Origin: Tubulanus polymorphus
Taxonomy: Eukaryota; Nemertea; Palaeonemertea; Tubulaniformes; Tubulanidae
Assembly: GCF_964204645.1 (NCBI RefSeq)
Contig: NC_134026.1
Location: 5,766,001 to 5,830,000 of the forward strand
Direction of reading: 5' to 3'
DNA length: 64,000 bases
The notes under the pieces were generated by a model, which was given only the letters and a program-made list of their open reading frames with translations, was not told the DNA's origin and ran no database searches. This document shows, in pieces, positions 46,201-59,420 of the stretch. The translations under genes were made by a program, and so were the position numbers. Numbering within the stretch: the stretch's first letter is position 1; the number at the start of each line of letters is the position of its first letter.

Positions 46201-49007
46201 ACGGGCAATATTTCAATTCAAAACAAATCTTGTTATATCAAACAGCTGTTGTATGTAAAATGCCTATTAAAGAATACCCCCTTTTCTAATAAAAAGGATG
46301 CTTTGTAGGCATTATGTCCGTTTGAATTCTTCGCATAAAATATTTTCGGGTATATATCTCAATAGAATTATAGGGCTCCATTATTACATGGGAAACTATT
46401 CGTTTGTATATGAAACCTGGTTTATTTTGATACTTGTATATTCTTAACGTCAATGAATCTGGATTTTGAAAATCGCCCAAAAACCACTCAGTTATTAAGT
46501 CGTCTTTGAAACCAAATCCAAATAATGGATTTGGAGTAGGACGTTCTTTTCAAAAAAGATGGTTTCATGATAATTCTAGGCACTAACTATTCAATCCAAA
46601 ATACGGAGCCCGATAAACCTCTTTTTAACTCATAAATCTTTCAGATTTTGTAGACTTCATATCGCATCTTCGTGAAACCGAATCTTCGGTGTTGAATATG
46701 GTTTTGAATATGGTCCCGTTCATCACTGAGCAGAATCAAAAGAATTCTAGGAATGAATATAAGATTTTGGTTATTTTTCTCATTAGGCTATACATGAATA
46801 CCTTATAACTTAATTACATTATAGATGCACAGAATATTCGGCTGTTAAAAAATGCAAAGATATTTAGAATCAGTCTAAAAGACTGTTCGATGATCTACCG
46901 AAAGAAATACCAGCAAATAAGCGGCGTAAATGTGTCCTTGATATCAAATGCTAGGAACCTTTTCGCATTTATTGTGCTAATAATAACGGCTTGTAGGCCT
47001 TTAGATCGTGATTTATTGCCTATAATTTACCCTCAACGCATATATGCATTTGAGTTTATAGTAATAGTGAGGGAAAATGGGTCCATTCTGCTCGCATTTG
47101 AGAGCGCTGCTCCATGCTTTTGGAATTGCCAATTACATGAAATATCATTTCACGTAGTATGTTTTCTCACCATCGCATGTTAGGACACCTTTTACTATAT
47201 TTGGATCCTTACATTTCAATACTGCATTTCATTGAATTATGTTTCAATCGAAGAGGAATAGAGAAGGCTATGAGGTATTTTTTAGAGTGAATTGAATTTA
47301 TACTGTTTCACGTATTTTCATGCTTTCACCTCCTCCTCGACACGAGAGTATTTCATTTTGAAAAAAAAATGAATTCTCATAATATACGCAAGTCACGAAA
47401 ATAGCGATTCGCTTTTCTAACCAGTGGGAATCCCAGTCCCATCAGACAAAACGAAAATATATGATAGCGTTGGCAACTGGAATATATAATGCTCAATTTG
47501 TCAACGTATGGGGATGTTTTTTTGCAGCCAGTAGATGTCTGTAAACTCTTTAAATGTATGCTGGGAAATTCAGTCAATTTGGAATAAGAAGTCACAAACC
47601 AGAAGCCCTTCGGCAGCATTGAGAATCTATTGTATTGTGATTTGCAAAGTAGAAACACCTTTTTCTAGAAACATTTTTCATACTAGCATAAACTTTTCTT
47701 GGAGCCTAAAGATTTCGGCTTACATGTTCCTTCAAGTTTCGTGCATTAGTACCGTGCAATCATGACTAATGAACGGCACTATATGTCCTTCTCTCAAACG
47801 GTTCCCAGGTTTTGTCACTCGCCGCTCGCATTTTCGGACCAGATTACTAAAATTCTGACCGAGCCATTACCGATCTCTATTCTTGTCCGTCCATCGCGGC
47901 GAGAAATACACTTATCTTCGCTCGAAGGCACAACTTTTATATTTTCTCTCGAAGAAAACTTGTCGCGGCAATTATTTCGCACAGCAAACCGCTAACAAGA
48001 GTCAACTAAGGTTAAACTACCCCGCAGCAGCGAAGGCGTGTATCAACTGGTAACACGTTGCTAGCAAGTATCCAAGTACGAGCATTAGAATTTATTACCG
48101 ACCAAATACTTTTTTTATTATACTTGGGATTGACGACGCAAACATTTCCCCGACACATTCCGTCCGTATTCACGAATAATTTCTGCTAATACCATGGCTT
48201 TATTTGCGTAATAATGATAGGTGACGAGAAATACTAGGATTATTACGAGAATTCTGCCTCCTAAATATGAATGCAGCGTTGTTTTTTCAAGATAATTATC
48301 GGCCTAAATGATATCATTTTATATGTGTGTAGATGATGGGTGACGAAATAAGTGATGTTTGCAACTCACTTGTGTCAATAGAAAAGATACGAAATATTTA
48401 CAATTTTCCTTACCATACGATATACACAATTCGTTATATTCGTAGAAATAATTCCAGAAACAGCAAATACAAAATATTCAGATTCAAAGTTTGAAGATGA
48501 AAATCTTTTCGTCTCCGTTCGAAAATTTCGTTTATGATTTAATTCGTATGCTTTAAATAAGCTTTTGCCAACTTCAATTTCCTAACTGTTGATCTGGATT
48601 TAAAACTTTATTGTTACAGTTACAGGCAAATATTTTCTTACATAGTGGCAAATGAAATATTTCGTTCAAATTCCATTAGTAATATCCACGATAAAATAGC
48701 ATAAGTACCAATTACCCAAAATATTGCACAAATATCTTCCAAATTAATTAGAATTACAAGAAATGAAACGGTTTCGTACATTTCAATTTTGAATAAGTCA
48801 AAAAATATTTAAACATGTATTTTTTCAAGTGTCTTCTTGCGAAAAGCAATCGATTTCAAATGATATATACTTTTTTTTCAATGCAATTCGAGTTCTGAAA
48901 TATAAGAAGAAAATATATTTCATGAACCTACCCGTGTCTCCCCATGCCGACACCAACGCTAGATTGTAAATCCACACCAAAGAAAAACAGTGCAATATGA
49001 AATCCAT
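31272..49007 (-). CDS. secreted three-Ig-domain protein with Ser-Gly/acidic/basic tail (lachesin/IgLON-like)
   Basis: Eight exons join in phase to 614 residues: 49007-48932, 36555-36404, 35115-34893, 34359-34193, 34107-33993, 33628-33438, 32557-32416, 32050-31272. Residues 1-22 are a signal peptide (HCFSLVWIYNLALVSA). Three Ig domains follow at about 33-150, 151-245 and 246-355. Each has a first Cys, a core Trp and a D-x-G-x-Y-x-C strand (RDSGRYRC, EDSGKYTC, FDLGKYTC), and an intron splits each of them. This resembles lachesin, neurotrimin and other neuronal cell-adhesion proteins. The last exon encodes a 259-residue disordered tail. It has Ser-Gly clusters beside acidic runs (Ser382/384, Ser392-396, Ser549/553), two N-glycosylation sites (530, 535) and a basic C-terminus (KKASKVNKNKKRR). 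No transmembrane helix or GPI-type hydrophobic end is seen, so it is probably extracellular. Exon 1 is joined by phase and signal-peptide logic across 12.4 kb, the least certain junction. Confidence 0.87.
32131..32233. mobile_element. MITE family M1, copy 2 (in an intron)
   Basis: The arms 'ggactggttttatagagtagagtcaactttaaccc' and 'gggttagagttaatacctgtttataaaactgggcc' are inverted around a 'gaaaatg' centre. It lies between the last two exons of the Ig gene. Confidence 0.65.
35185..35294. mobile_element. MITE family M1, copy 3 (in an intron)
   Basis: The ends 'tggacccagttccacag' and 'ctgtggaactggacca' flank the inverted motif 'taactctgagttaaa' / 'tttaactcagagtta', so nearly the whole unit folds back. 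It lies in the second intron of the Ig gene. Confidence 0.8.
36556..48931. other. 12.4-kb first intron of the Ig gene
   Basis: No nested gene could be supported. The longest frames (41018-41410 minus, 130 aa; 40364-40672 minus; 43494-43802 minus) lack domains and splice context. The intron holds MITE M1 copy 4 (39710-39789), an adjoining AATTC-repeat retroelement tail (39791-39810) and a (GA)n run near 42806-42821. A large first intron separating the signal-peptide exon from the Ig exons is common in neuronal Ig genes and may hold enhancers; none is identified here. Confidence 0.55.
39710..39789. mobile_element. MITE family M1, copy 4 (short)
   Basis: 'ggtccagttgcacagttgt' at the left and 'cacatctgtggaactga' at the right are inverted M1 ends. 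The whole unit is only about 80 bp. It is followed directly by 'caattcaattcaattc', the same tail type as at 4390. Confidence 0.6.
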
Positions 49008-52000
49008 ATTCTAATCCTTGGATTGCTTCAATCGCCAGGTACCGGATTATGAGATTTAATTGCCGAGCTAATCCGAGAATTCCTCTGATGCATGTTGAGA
49101 TGGCTGCGTCGTCGCAGTTATGGCAGTCTGGTATATTATGGTTTTTGTGCGCGCGAACACCAGTCGTTATACATTCAATGTCGGGTCAAACATCACACGA
49201 CACTACAGGATCCGGTATATAGTTGAATGGGAACTAGTCACAGCAGTTTGTCATGTCCCCTGCGGCACACACGAGATCCCTCTCTGCGCTCTCTTTCTCT
49301 CGCTTCGCCAGTCTCCTACAGGCTGTGGTGCGCTTTCGTCTGCTCTTGCTATATTCTACCAGCGAATAGCAGACGACTCTCGGCGAACTGATCGCGATGA
49401 CAAAAAATAGCTATATCGCCTCAAAGCGCGAATAGCTGGGAAAAACGTTTCGCGTTTCTTTCAACGAAAACTAAAATGAAAATCCTCTCGCGCGGTATAC
49501 CTCGCGCTCGAAAAAGAAAATCTTTTCAACGGCGAGAGAGAAGACTCGAATAGCCTGGAGAAATCATTTTACTGACTCACGACAAAGCGCCTGAACCTCG
49601 TGTCGGGAAGCCGAGAACGAAATTGCGACTGCTTCAAAAATATGCAGACATATTTATCAGGCAACTCTTTGTTCAAATCATTTCCTTTCCGACAGCGCTG
49701 AACCCGAAACCCTCTAAACCCTCTGCTAGGCGGATTTCTCACACTTCTTACACGTCGAAAATGCTAGCTGCATATTTCCCATTAAGCCTGCAGAAAAATG
49801 TCGTTAAAAAATGAAAACCTGTAGTTGAGTAATCTCACAAGTAATTGTTAATGAATTATATGTCTACGGTTTTCGGTTCATTTAACACATAGAGTTCCGC
49901 GAGTAATTGGTAGAGTTTAGCGGAATCTCGCTGCGACTCAAACGCGTCGAAACCTGCAATTTCCAACTTTCCTTTGTCCGCTAACCGCATGGAGGTTTGC
50001 TTATTTGAAAGCCTCGCTATAACATTTTGCAAAACGTTGCCAAGACATTCATTTCGCGAATGATGACCTTTTTATGGAGTAATAAAGGGTTCAAACCAAA
50101 TAATCTGGCATTCTTTATCTACCTTTCATAAACGTAGTAATATTGCGCGTCAAACAGGAACCACGCCCAAAATAAAAATGCACATATTCTTCAAAGGATA
50201 AGTCAGAAAATGTATCGGAGCCTAAAATCCAGTTCCAATGTGACGTAATGTTCTAGTTCTACTTGTTGATGCAAGATGACAGTACCAGCGAGGAATCATT
50301 TCGTTTAAATAGATCAGATTTACGATACCGAAAAAAGACTGAATTTCGGGCCATCGCGAATCTTCCATTAACGAACGCATTAACCCGGACTCAGGTGAAA
50401 TCTATTTACGACTCGAGCATCAATTCGATTCCGGGATTCATTCAGATCCCGTCACGAATAGTGACTTTATTTCGTTTCAATCCCCCGTGCGTTACCCGTA
50501 GGGCCGGTATTCCGATAGTCAATCATTGAAATAGATCTCTCGCAGGGAGACGTACGAGACAGCCGTGACGAGAGTGGACAGCGTTAAACCGACCAGATGA
50601 TAGTATGTCTTCCTGCAAGATGAAGAAAAATCCCAACCGAATAATACACAGCAATGGTTTTCCTTTCTTTTGTATAGAAAATAGTCAAGGATTTCATTAT
50701 GATGGATAATACAAGATCTTTTATGTGGCCCTTAACTGCCTATACGGAATTAGAAATGATTGACAATTTTCCTGGTTTTACTACTGTTCCCTTTTTCTTT
50801 TTAAGCAGGCATATGACCTACTATTTATTTAAATTTAAATTCTATATACCTGTATTTCAATTTACGAAATTTACTTTTATTACTAAATGATTATGAATAT
50901 ACTATTTTCCAGATGTTGTAAGTGCCTTAGAGCAGTGACTAACACTAAATAGGGCAACAAAATGACATTTGGTAATAGCCAAGTTCATTTGACACTCTTA
51001 GGTCCATGAGTATTCAATTACTGAAAAGAAATCTACCGTGTGTAAAACTATAGATTATAGAAAAGGAAACTTAGTCGAGAGACTGTCCGTCATTGCGTGG
51101 TCAACTTTCAGGCAGATACTTCGTGAATGCCAGTGCCAATGTACTTCCACAGGTTACCGAATGCAAGCGCTAGTAAATTGTGCATTGATAGATTGTCGTT
51201 GAATTTATGCCGAGTCCATCCTGAGAAATCATTCGGGAACCAAACAGGTTTTTACATCTCGTGTCAATTGTATTCGGTGATTTACCGGATAAAGTGTCCG
51301 TCTTTTGTTCGACTGTGAAGAAAGGTTGTCGAACTTTACTGATTAATTATACCACAAGTGAAATCGGCGCCGAAACCACTATTTCAAACAATCGTTCGAC
51401 CCGCCTTCTCTTTAGTGAAATTCAAGATGGCATCTTTTCCGATTTATTTGCCGAGGATTTTCCATCGATTGGACCTTTTGTTCGACGCGGCGGCAAATTC
51501 CGAATTTATTTCGCCGACGCTATAACTTTCCGCATGAAATGTTTTCGCAATTTAGAAACAACCCTCGCAACGTTTAGTGGCACGGACTCTTTTAGTCGTT
51601 TGTCGAAGCGTTATTGGCAATGATGGCCTAATTGGTGTTAACATTGTCGTGAATTATGTACGGACGAAGGAAAACTATCGATGATTTCTCTTACGAGAAA
51701 GTCACATCGCTATTTTGTCGATAATAGTTCTATCAATCAAAATAATTTCATGTCTGCCTTGAAATAACACGATAACATTCTATAAACCCAGCCGATGCGC
51801 TTGGCTGTATAGGCTATACATTTATTTGGAGTTTTATTCCATGTCATTTGAGTGATAAAAAATGGTTTGGAAATTAAAATACTCCGGTCTATGACAATGG
51901 CAACAACAAAGTATTTTGAAGAGTTAGTACAATACCAAATTTACACCCTTTTCATGCTCAAATGACAGTTTTATAATCATGGAAAATGACATCAAAATTG

Positions 52001-52479
52001 AGACCATGGGCTACCTTCAAAAATATTCACGAATATGGTCTTTCCTCTCAAGCGAAAAGTATTTTTTTGAGTCCATGGACCGGACTATATTGCTAAGATA
52101 CTTGGATTGCGGTTGCAAAATCAAATGGGCCGTTTACCAAAAGATGGTATAACAAAATTGAATTCGTTTGATGAAATCGGCCTGCAAGTCTTCAAACTGA
52201 CGATATGACAACGTTGGACTTAAAAACCATGCATAATGAACATTGACTTGAGTAGTTGTGGTGGTTTGTCTTAAATCGTTTCTTTTTACTGCAGCTATCG
52301 TGAACACAAAGAAACGACAATAAGACTTATTTATTGTTACCGGTTTTAGACAACTTATGTGTCGTTTTTTCTTTTCCTTTCAATTCTCCCTATTGTATTT
52401 TGTTTCTTTCCTAAGGGCTGCTTCCAGGTTCAACCTAAATGTTGTTTCAAATCAGTCATTCACCTAATGTTATTATATT
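49008..52479. other. intergenic upstream of the Ig gene, no confident gene
   Basis: The Ig gene promoter should lie just above 49007. Plus-strand frames at 50263-50529 (88 aa) and 51261-51623 (120 aa) have no recognisable domain or splice chain. Confidence 0.4.
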
Positions 52480-52550
52480 TTGAATGTATATTGTTTATTC
52501 ATTAATTCTGTAAAAATTTTATATGGAAAATAAATAAATTCTATAAACCA
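52480..52550 (+). repeat. shared retroelement-like 3' end, copy 1
   Basis: 'tgtttattcattaattctgtaaaaatttta' followed by 'gaaaataaataaattct' matches 59365-59415 in the same orientation. The AATAAA motifs at the end suggest the 3' end of a transcribed and copied element. No coding sequence is seen upstream. Confidence 0.55.
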
Positions 52551-52995
52551 ATTGAAAGAAATCAATCTTTCAAGCCAAACATGTTTAAGATCGTAAGGAA
52601 AGAGTAATTTTGCTCATAACTGGACCCAGTTACGTATATAGTTCTTATTCGAAAATATCTGAAAGTCGGTCTTCGCTCTCACTTCTTCTTTCTTATACTC
52701 AGTCAAATCTATAATTCACAAGCTGGGATCGAGTTCCTGAAGATTACTATTGGGAAACGTCGAATCAATGAACTATCAACATAAAGGAAACTTTTTGGGC
52801 TTCATATTTGGTTATATTAATGTGCGATTCACTATATATGCAACCGAGTGAAATTGGGGGTTGGAACTTGTCTGGTTCGATGTATCACCTTCAAGCCGAC
52901 AGTTGAAGCATATACAAGAATTTATTTCTTATTCAGTCGACGCGCGGTAAATGTATCATTTTTATTGTTTCAGCCCGAGTAAATTTAACGGAAGT

Positions 52996-53286
52996 TCAAG
53001 TTCCTTTCAGCATGGTTGAGAATTCCCCAAGGCCGGGAAATTGTTTTTCTTTCTTCGCGCGCAACAACTGGAAAATGTGATCGTAATCATTTTCAACAGC
53101 ACAAATTAACGAATCGCTAACGGTTTTCGGAAAAAGTTCGCTGATGAAATACACATGTTTCAAAAAACCACGCGTAAAAAAATAGTACGCTTTAGCATAA
53201 AAATTGGAAAATTGCTTTCGTCCAATGGAAAACTCATACACAGACAAAGACTCATCAATATTCCTTGATTGAAACTCACGCTGCAT
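52996..53286 (-). CDS. unassigned ORF, 96 residues
   Basis: The frame has protein-like composition, with helical, aromatic-rich stretches (NFYAKAYYFFTRG, HVYFISELFPKTV). It has no signal peptide and no family that I recognise. It could be an exon whose partners are not visible, a small gene, or chance. The frame stays open for several codons upstream of the ATG. Confidence 0.25.
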   Translation of the reverse strand: MQREFQSRNIDESLSVYEFSIGRKQFSNFYAKAYYFFTRGFLKHVYFISELFPKTVSDSLICAVENDYDHIFQLLRAKKEKQFPGLGEFSTMLKGT

Positions 53287-54536
53287 GATCTTTGTTATTG
53301 AAGGTGTGGAAACGATTTGTGCGAATCAATCTTCACAAAAATGCGACTAAACGAGAATTTTAGGGTTGTTTTTATGTTTCTCGGCGGGAAGCAACTTTCC
53401 GTTCTAGTTTCACAGCAGGTTGAAGATCGTTAAAACTCGGATCGGTCTATAACAACTGCGCTAATTGCCCAGATTTTTTCTATTATCCCGGTGCACTCTA
53501 CTCCGTACATGTATAGAGAAACCTTCAGTCTGGTCTTCAATCAGAGATCAGTCGTTACGAACCAAGGTTCGATAAAAACTCAAGAGTGGAAATAGCCAGT
53601 TGCTATAATGTAGAAGACATTACCCCCCCCCCTCCCCCCATCCAGGCGATCTATATGCCAACACAATTAACATGTCTAGCGTATCATTATCTAATCCTGA
53701 ATTCTCTATTGTTGCGGGTTCAGATTTTCGCGATGAAATGGAAATGAAAATCAATCAATTTACTTCCAAACTAGAACTAAATCAAGCAATGACATCAACT
53801 GGTGATCATATTGTAGAATAGCCATAATAATATATTTCGCTTTTAATCTTGAATATGTAACAGTGGGTTTTAACTATAGTGGCGAGCCGTTGATGACCAA
53901 GTGCACTAGTTCAGCATTGACCATAAGTCTAATCCACAACAGTTTACAACTGGCTCACTTAAACTACAAATGCTTAAAATACGAGTTCTATCTTAAAATA
54001 CAGAAACTTTGTTAATCCGAACGATATTCATGCAATTGAAACAGATTTGTTATTTGAGGGGGAATCATATGATAAATATAGACATTGCGTGACGTTTAAT
54101 TTCACTTTTGTAACGATCGTTCGATGTCATTTAAACCGATTTTTGATTGAAGAGACACAGAATAATATACTATGCGCTTAAGGGTTAAAATCGTTTGAAT
54201 GTCGTTTGATGTCGAAGAAAATACGCGTTTCATATTGAACATAATCGGATCAATAAGCCACTAAAAATCGGATAACCATAAGTTCTTCCCGTTAGGTCCC
54301 GATGCCCAGTAACATACTATAGCGTAATCATTAGATTACCCAATAAAATTCTATTTTTGAAAACGCATCTACTTCGGTTCCAGTCGATAATGAAATGTCA
54401 AATCCATAAGACTGAAGAGCGAAGGCGCCGTCGGAAGATAGCGTCACGGTTACAAATGATTGCGGTAAAATACATGTATACATACGATCACGCGGGATGA
54501 AAAAACACACATTTGTTAATGTAGTTTTTACAGATA

Positions 54537-54848
54537 TTATTTGATGTTTCTTAATGTTTGATTTTGTCGTGCGAGGCTTGCATCACCCAATAAATACATA
54601 AGTGACATTTTTGTCATTTCTTCTATACTCGAGGGCTTTGCACCAGCCCTGTGGCCATTGAGATATATTGGCGTGCCGTTGATACGGTCCATCTGAGATT
54701 GATCAACTAGCCGTATAGAATATTTTTCATCCGAATTGGCAAGCTTGCTAACCTTAAAATCAAGGTCAAGGACAAAAGTGACGTCGATGAAAGGACAACG
54801 CCGTCCAAGTGATCGTGCGAACATCCATTGTATTAACATATTAGCCAT
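54537..54848 (-). CDS. unassigned ORF, 103 residues
   Basis: The ATG at 54848 has a good context (A at -3, G at +4). The product has protein-like composition (FIDVTFVLDLDF, GTPIYLNGHRAG) but no domain that I recognise. It lies 1.25 kb upstream, on the same strand, of the 96-residue ORF. The two could be remnants of one gene, but I found no in-phase splice pair. Confidence 0.25.
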   Translation of the reverse strand: MANMLIQWMFARSLGRRCPFIDVTFVLDLDFKVSKLANSDEKYSIRLVDQSQMDRINGTPIYLNGHRAGAKPSSIEEMTKMSLMYLLGDASLARQNQTLRNIK

Positions 54849-57800
54849 ATTAATACTTATCTGAAAATGCTAAATGCTGCGTGACTTAAAGATAGGGTTG
54901 TCTTGACAACTCACTCTCGTCTAGTTTATTGTTTTAACGTTTCGTCATGGCAACGACGGCGAAATTGTGACAATATCTGTCGTCAGAATACCACACTATA
55001 ACTACAACGCGCCAAATGTCGAATATATCTGTTAAGGATAGACCACATATTCCAATGGGTTTTTTTTTCGTGTATGTTACGTTCTGGTGCCTCGATAGAG
55101 GCATGGCATCTCTTATGTCTGACCTGCGGGTTAAACTCTATACATGAAAAATCGACGAAACATAATTCTATTAATATACAAGATCAGGATCGGGTCAATG
55201 TTTAATATGACGTAGAGTAATATAGGATGTGTTTAGATATGGAGTTGAAAAACTAATTAGAATTAAGAAACTAGAATTAGTTAGAATAGAATATTGAATA
55301 TACAGGGCATCAACTGTTTTTGGATTGGAGGGGCAATATCCAAAAGTTAACCAAGTTATTTCGGTCGGGAGCCTCTAATAACGGAGTAAAAGATAATTCT
55401 AGGCCAATACGTAAACGGCGATGTTGTTGAAACTACAATCATTGGGGTCGTATGCCCCCCTACGACACCCCCTACATTACCTATGCGACACCCCCCTACA
55501 TTGACGCCACCCCTGTTAATATACGCGAAAACTGTTTGTTTGTGTTTAGTAATCGTTTTATCATAAAAGCTGTGTAACAACGATTACAATGGTGCCAAAG
55601 TACCTAGATATGGAAAGAAATTAGGCTTTTTTCCGTCTGCAATCTGATGGCATAATTTGTCAGACGGATTTTGGTAAAAGCTTTAAAATTGTTCCCTCGG
55701 TGCCGCCTAAATTGTCGCTCTATCTGAGCAAGTGTCAGTTCGTATATTTTCACTTTATACCATGTGATAAGTTTTCTACCAAACACCGACAAGCACGGGG
55801 GAGAGAGACTTTGTTACAAAATGAATTGCTATTCTATAAGAGATACGTCTGAATCAAGATAAGCGATTTGACGGCTATGCTTTGCAGCCGAAGCTATTTC
55901 TGTCAATGTTTTGATTGATCGAACTCTCGAGTAGATACTTCTTCTTATGAAATATAAACGAGCATCGTCCCTTTCCTGTTTTCAAATCGGATTTCGGATG
56001 TCAGTCATCGAAGCTTCTATATCCTTCAATGTGTCACCTGAAAACGGGCAATCAGTTTTTTTTCTTGCGCGTGGCCGACAAATTAAATTCACAATTTACA
56101 CCATTGCCAAACACTGCCTGATCCTACCCTTAGAGTAGAATCATTACTCAGATGGATGAAGCGAACACTTTGAGGAATTCATTGATAAACTGAATGAAAT
56201 CCGAGGATTGAAACTAATGCGGATTCTTCCCCGATACGCCGTCAGTCCCAGAGCTTCTGGATCCACTTCAACTCGACGTCCAGCACGAACCGGTATTGAG
56301 AAGGACCTAGTTGTCTCGTGATATGATTTATTTGCAAAAACAGCTCGTATATCTTTCTTGATGTCACTTGTCTGCCGTGTTTGATGTTACCGTGAAAAAT
56401 TATGGTTGTTCGTTACCAGTAATCACTCTGGAATCAGCCATGTGCACAAAATAACCAGCTCATTACGACATCTGCCATATACCCTAAATTGACTAGGAAT
56501 ATTTTCTGATTTCGTCGTTGCTGCTGCATCACGGATGGTTAGACGTTTGATTCGTTCACTAGTAAACCTGATCATAAGCTCAAATACATACAATACTTAG
56601 AAACATGCATTCCTAGGCATCCCATATACAGCACTCAAAATCGTATTTGAATTTGAAATTAGTGCTATATTTAGCTGTGATTGCTTGATTGAGAGCTGCT
56701 TTGCAGTTCTTCGGTTTGCAGACAATTTTTCAATCCTTCCTCAAATCAGGGGTTTGAGAAAGGACGTAAATCGATTTATGAATTCGAGACATTTTGATTG
56801 TCCAGCTACCTTCAACGGACATTTTTGGACATTTAGAATTGTACTTTTTTTAATTGTCTAGGGTTTAGAGAGTAACCTTCAGTCAGAAGCCATGGAAACA
56901 TTCCTCGCCAATATTGTGTCCGCCACACGCCAGCGTTATTGTCAACCGTATTTTGAGTTTTCTTTAGTCGAGAAAACTGTTGTCGTTAGGCGAGAAAATA
57001 ATAATTCATTCGCCACGCATTATTCGAATACTATGTGGAAATACCGTTTTATGATTGATGTTTCGATTAGCTGGCCCTCAGGCGCAAAACACGTGATACA
57101 GGTTTATTGAAAAAACTAGGACCGCCGCGTTCAAAACAAAGGTTGTTAGCGTGAATAGTGTTGCTTGCGTTGTGAATACGCTGACGTTTAAAAGAAGTCA
57201 TTCGCTAGTTCCATTCAATACTCCTCTCCGCAGTGGTTTGGCTATCATACACACTTCAAAATACAAATCTAGTTATTCTTCGGGAAATTTAGCGCATTGC
57301 GTACAGATATTGTGTATCGTGAAATGTTGTCTGACAGAGTGCGCTGAAAGACGTCGCTTGTAGGGAGAAAGGGCTCGCTTGACAGCCGTCAAATCCGCGC
57401 AGTTACAGTCCGGTATTAAATTCCTGCCTTCTGCTGCCGTCTCGTATATGGTCGGATGTTATAATACGCCGCGAGGAAAGCGAAAAACGTTTTATTGCGT
57501 TAACGAAGGATCAAAAAGGTAAAGTCATTAGACATTTTGTCAGATCTCAGTAAATAATTCCCGTGCAGCGAATTTCATATGAAGGCTAATTTCATGGCGT
57601 ATACGTTGGAAGCATGAAGATCAGATAGCAATTAGACGTTTTATCAAGTGAGTTCGCTGATAAAAGGGAACAAACACTGAGCACCAACTGTTCAGTTCTG
57701 CCATCAATTTTACATCCAAGGCAAATTTTCTCTGCAAAAAAAAGGCTCGAGGAACTTGTTTGCGCTTTTCTGTAATGCTTCGCAATCTATTGACGTCGAG

Positions 57801-58057
57801 TTGGCGGAAGTTGAACTGACTAGATGACTGCAATCTCTTCTTACATGATGTATCGTTTGCGTCATAAACAAAATGATATTCTTTAGATTTTCATCGACAA
57901 ATGAAAAACTTAAGCAACATCGTGGCTTTCAATTGACCTCGAAAAATGATTATTGTTTAACACATGGGTACGTCATTTCTTGTGCTCTTATGCTTAAGTC
58001 AAAAGCTTTTTTTAGGTAACGAAATGAGTTTTCTTACGATAAGAGTTTCGCACAAGA

Positions 58058-58236
58058 CAATGGTCTAAAATCTTAATTAAATCTTAGAATTTGTTTGTAA
58101 GGTCTTACGTGGATTGGTTATAGAGCCGTAATAGGCTTTGAGTGGCTATATAACTGTCAAACTGATCCCCAGGTTTAAGTCAGATATTATGTTTTGCTTC
58201 AAAGTCAATTATATATAAGATTTTAGCCCATTCTTG
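58058..58236. mobile_element. MITE-like element, about 180 bp
   Basis: The left end 'caatggtctaaaatcttaatta' and the inverse complement of the right end, 'gaatgggctaaaatcttatata', form imperfect inverted repeats of about 20 bp around non-coding sequence. Confidence 0.45.
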
Positions 58237-59126
58237 ATTTTCGTCTTGACTGTCTAAGTCGACCCAAAGTCTACGTTTGTAGATGGTTGACTGGGCATGA
58301 CAAGTTTTTGTTCGAAAATGTCCAACCCTCTCATTGCGTGACTCGGAATCGATATACGTATACTTTCTATTCAGTCGGGTTTTCAGAGGAATTCAAAGGA
58401 ATTAGCCACGTGTGAAATACAGTGGCGGAATTTTCACAGCAAGAACAAAAGCAACAATTAAAAGCTCGAATTAATAGTTTGAAGTAGTTTGAATTATTTA
58501 TTGCAGTTTCTCTATCAGCCCGCGAACAATACGCGTTCGACAGTTGTCTAATAGGTTGTTTGTGTAAAATCATTGTTTAAATATTTACAAAGTCGTCGCT
58601 GTTTGCAATATTCGAGTACCTCTTAACTATACACGAGTGTCGTATGCTCGACAGGCAACGTGTGAATTTCTCTAGAGAGAGTATAAATCATGCTAGCTTC
58701 TTGTGGTCAATAATTCAAAATTACTATGTACATATATAGATGTATAACGAACAAATTCGAGTTAACCGTTAAATCTAAAAGAAAGATGGATGGGTTTCTA
58801 TTTTCTATCTTCTAAATTGTGTATTTTCAAGTGTCTGAATACGTTGTTGTCATTTTTCTTCTGCACCGATAATTGTAGAAATACGTATGTGAAATATAGA
58901 AATGCATATTTTATAGATATTTCAAATGTATCAATATGCACTCATGTACCTCTGAATCGCGATCTCTCAATTAGACGTCCACTTGTAATCTGTTTGTGTC
59001 CCTTCTTTATGAAAATCCTAGATGCGCCCGCGAATCACGCCATACATCCCCTGCAAAATAACCTCAAGTAAAAGTTTTCGCCAATTTTTCAGAATACAAT
59101 AGGTTGGATCAGTTGAACTGTTGCTT

Positions 59127-59330
59127 AAAGCCCAACGCACACAGCAAAACATTTGTTTCGCCGAAACAGAAAATACGTTTTTCAGAAAACGTTTTTTGTT
59201 CGTGAAAAACGTTTTTCAGTTCGGCGTTTTGTATTTTGCCTCCCCCGCACACGGCATAACAAAAAACATCGAAAACGATGGAAAAAACGAGGAAAAAACG
59301 TTTTTTCGGTGCCGTGTGCGTTGGGCTTCA
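59127..59330. mobile_element. MITE family M2, complete copy
   Basis: The ends 'aagcccaacgcacac' and 'gtgtgcgttgggctt' are perfect inverted repeats of 15 bp. The inner part is built from imperfect repeats of 'acgttttttc' in both orientations. The two short ORFs across it are products of that repeat and are not genes. Confidence 0.8.
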
Positions 59331-59339
59331 AAGCAGTCC

Positions 59340-59420
59340 TTCATTTGATATCATTACATTTTTAATGTATTTGTTTATTGATTAATTCTGTAAAAATTTT
59401 ACTTGAAATAAATCATACCA
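59340..59420 (+). repeat. shared retroelement-like 3' end, copy 2
   Basis: 'aatgtatttgtttattgattaattctgtaaaaattttacttgaaataaat' matches 52480-52550 over about 50 bases. M2 lies immediately upstream and may have inserted into this older element. Confidence 0.55.

Larger units (their letters stand above)
52551..58057. other. intergenic, unassigned ORFs and low-complexity tracts
   Basis: A poly-C tract lies near 53623-53640. At 55455-55510 a motif like 'cgacacccccctacatt' is repeated. The frames at 55947-56138 plus and 56892-57110 plus have no domain. Two protein-like minus frames are listed separately. Confidence 0.4.

Noticed and set aside
59121-59365. Two overlapping Lys/Phe-rich plus-strand ORFs
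   Set aside because: They are translations of the internal repeats of MITE M2.
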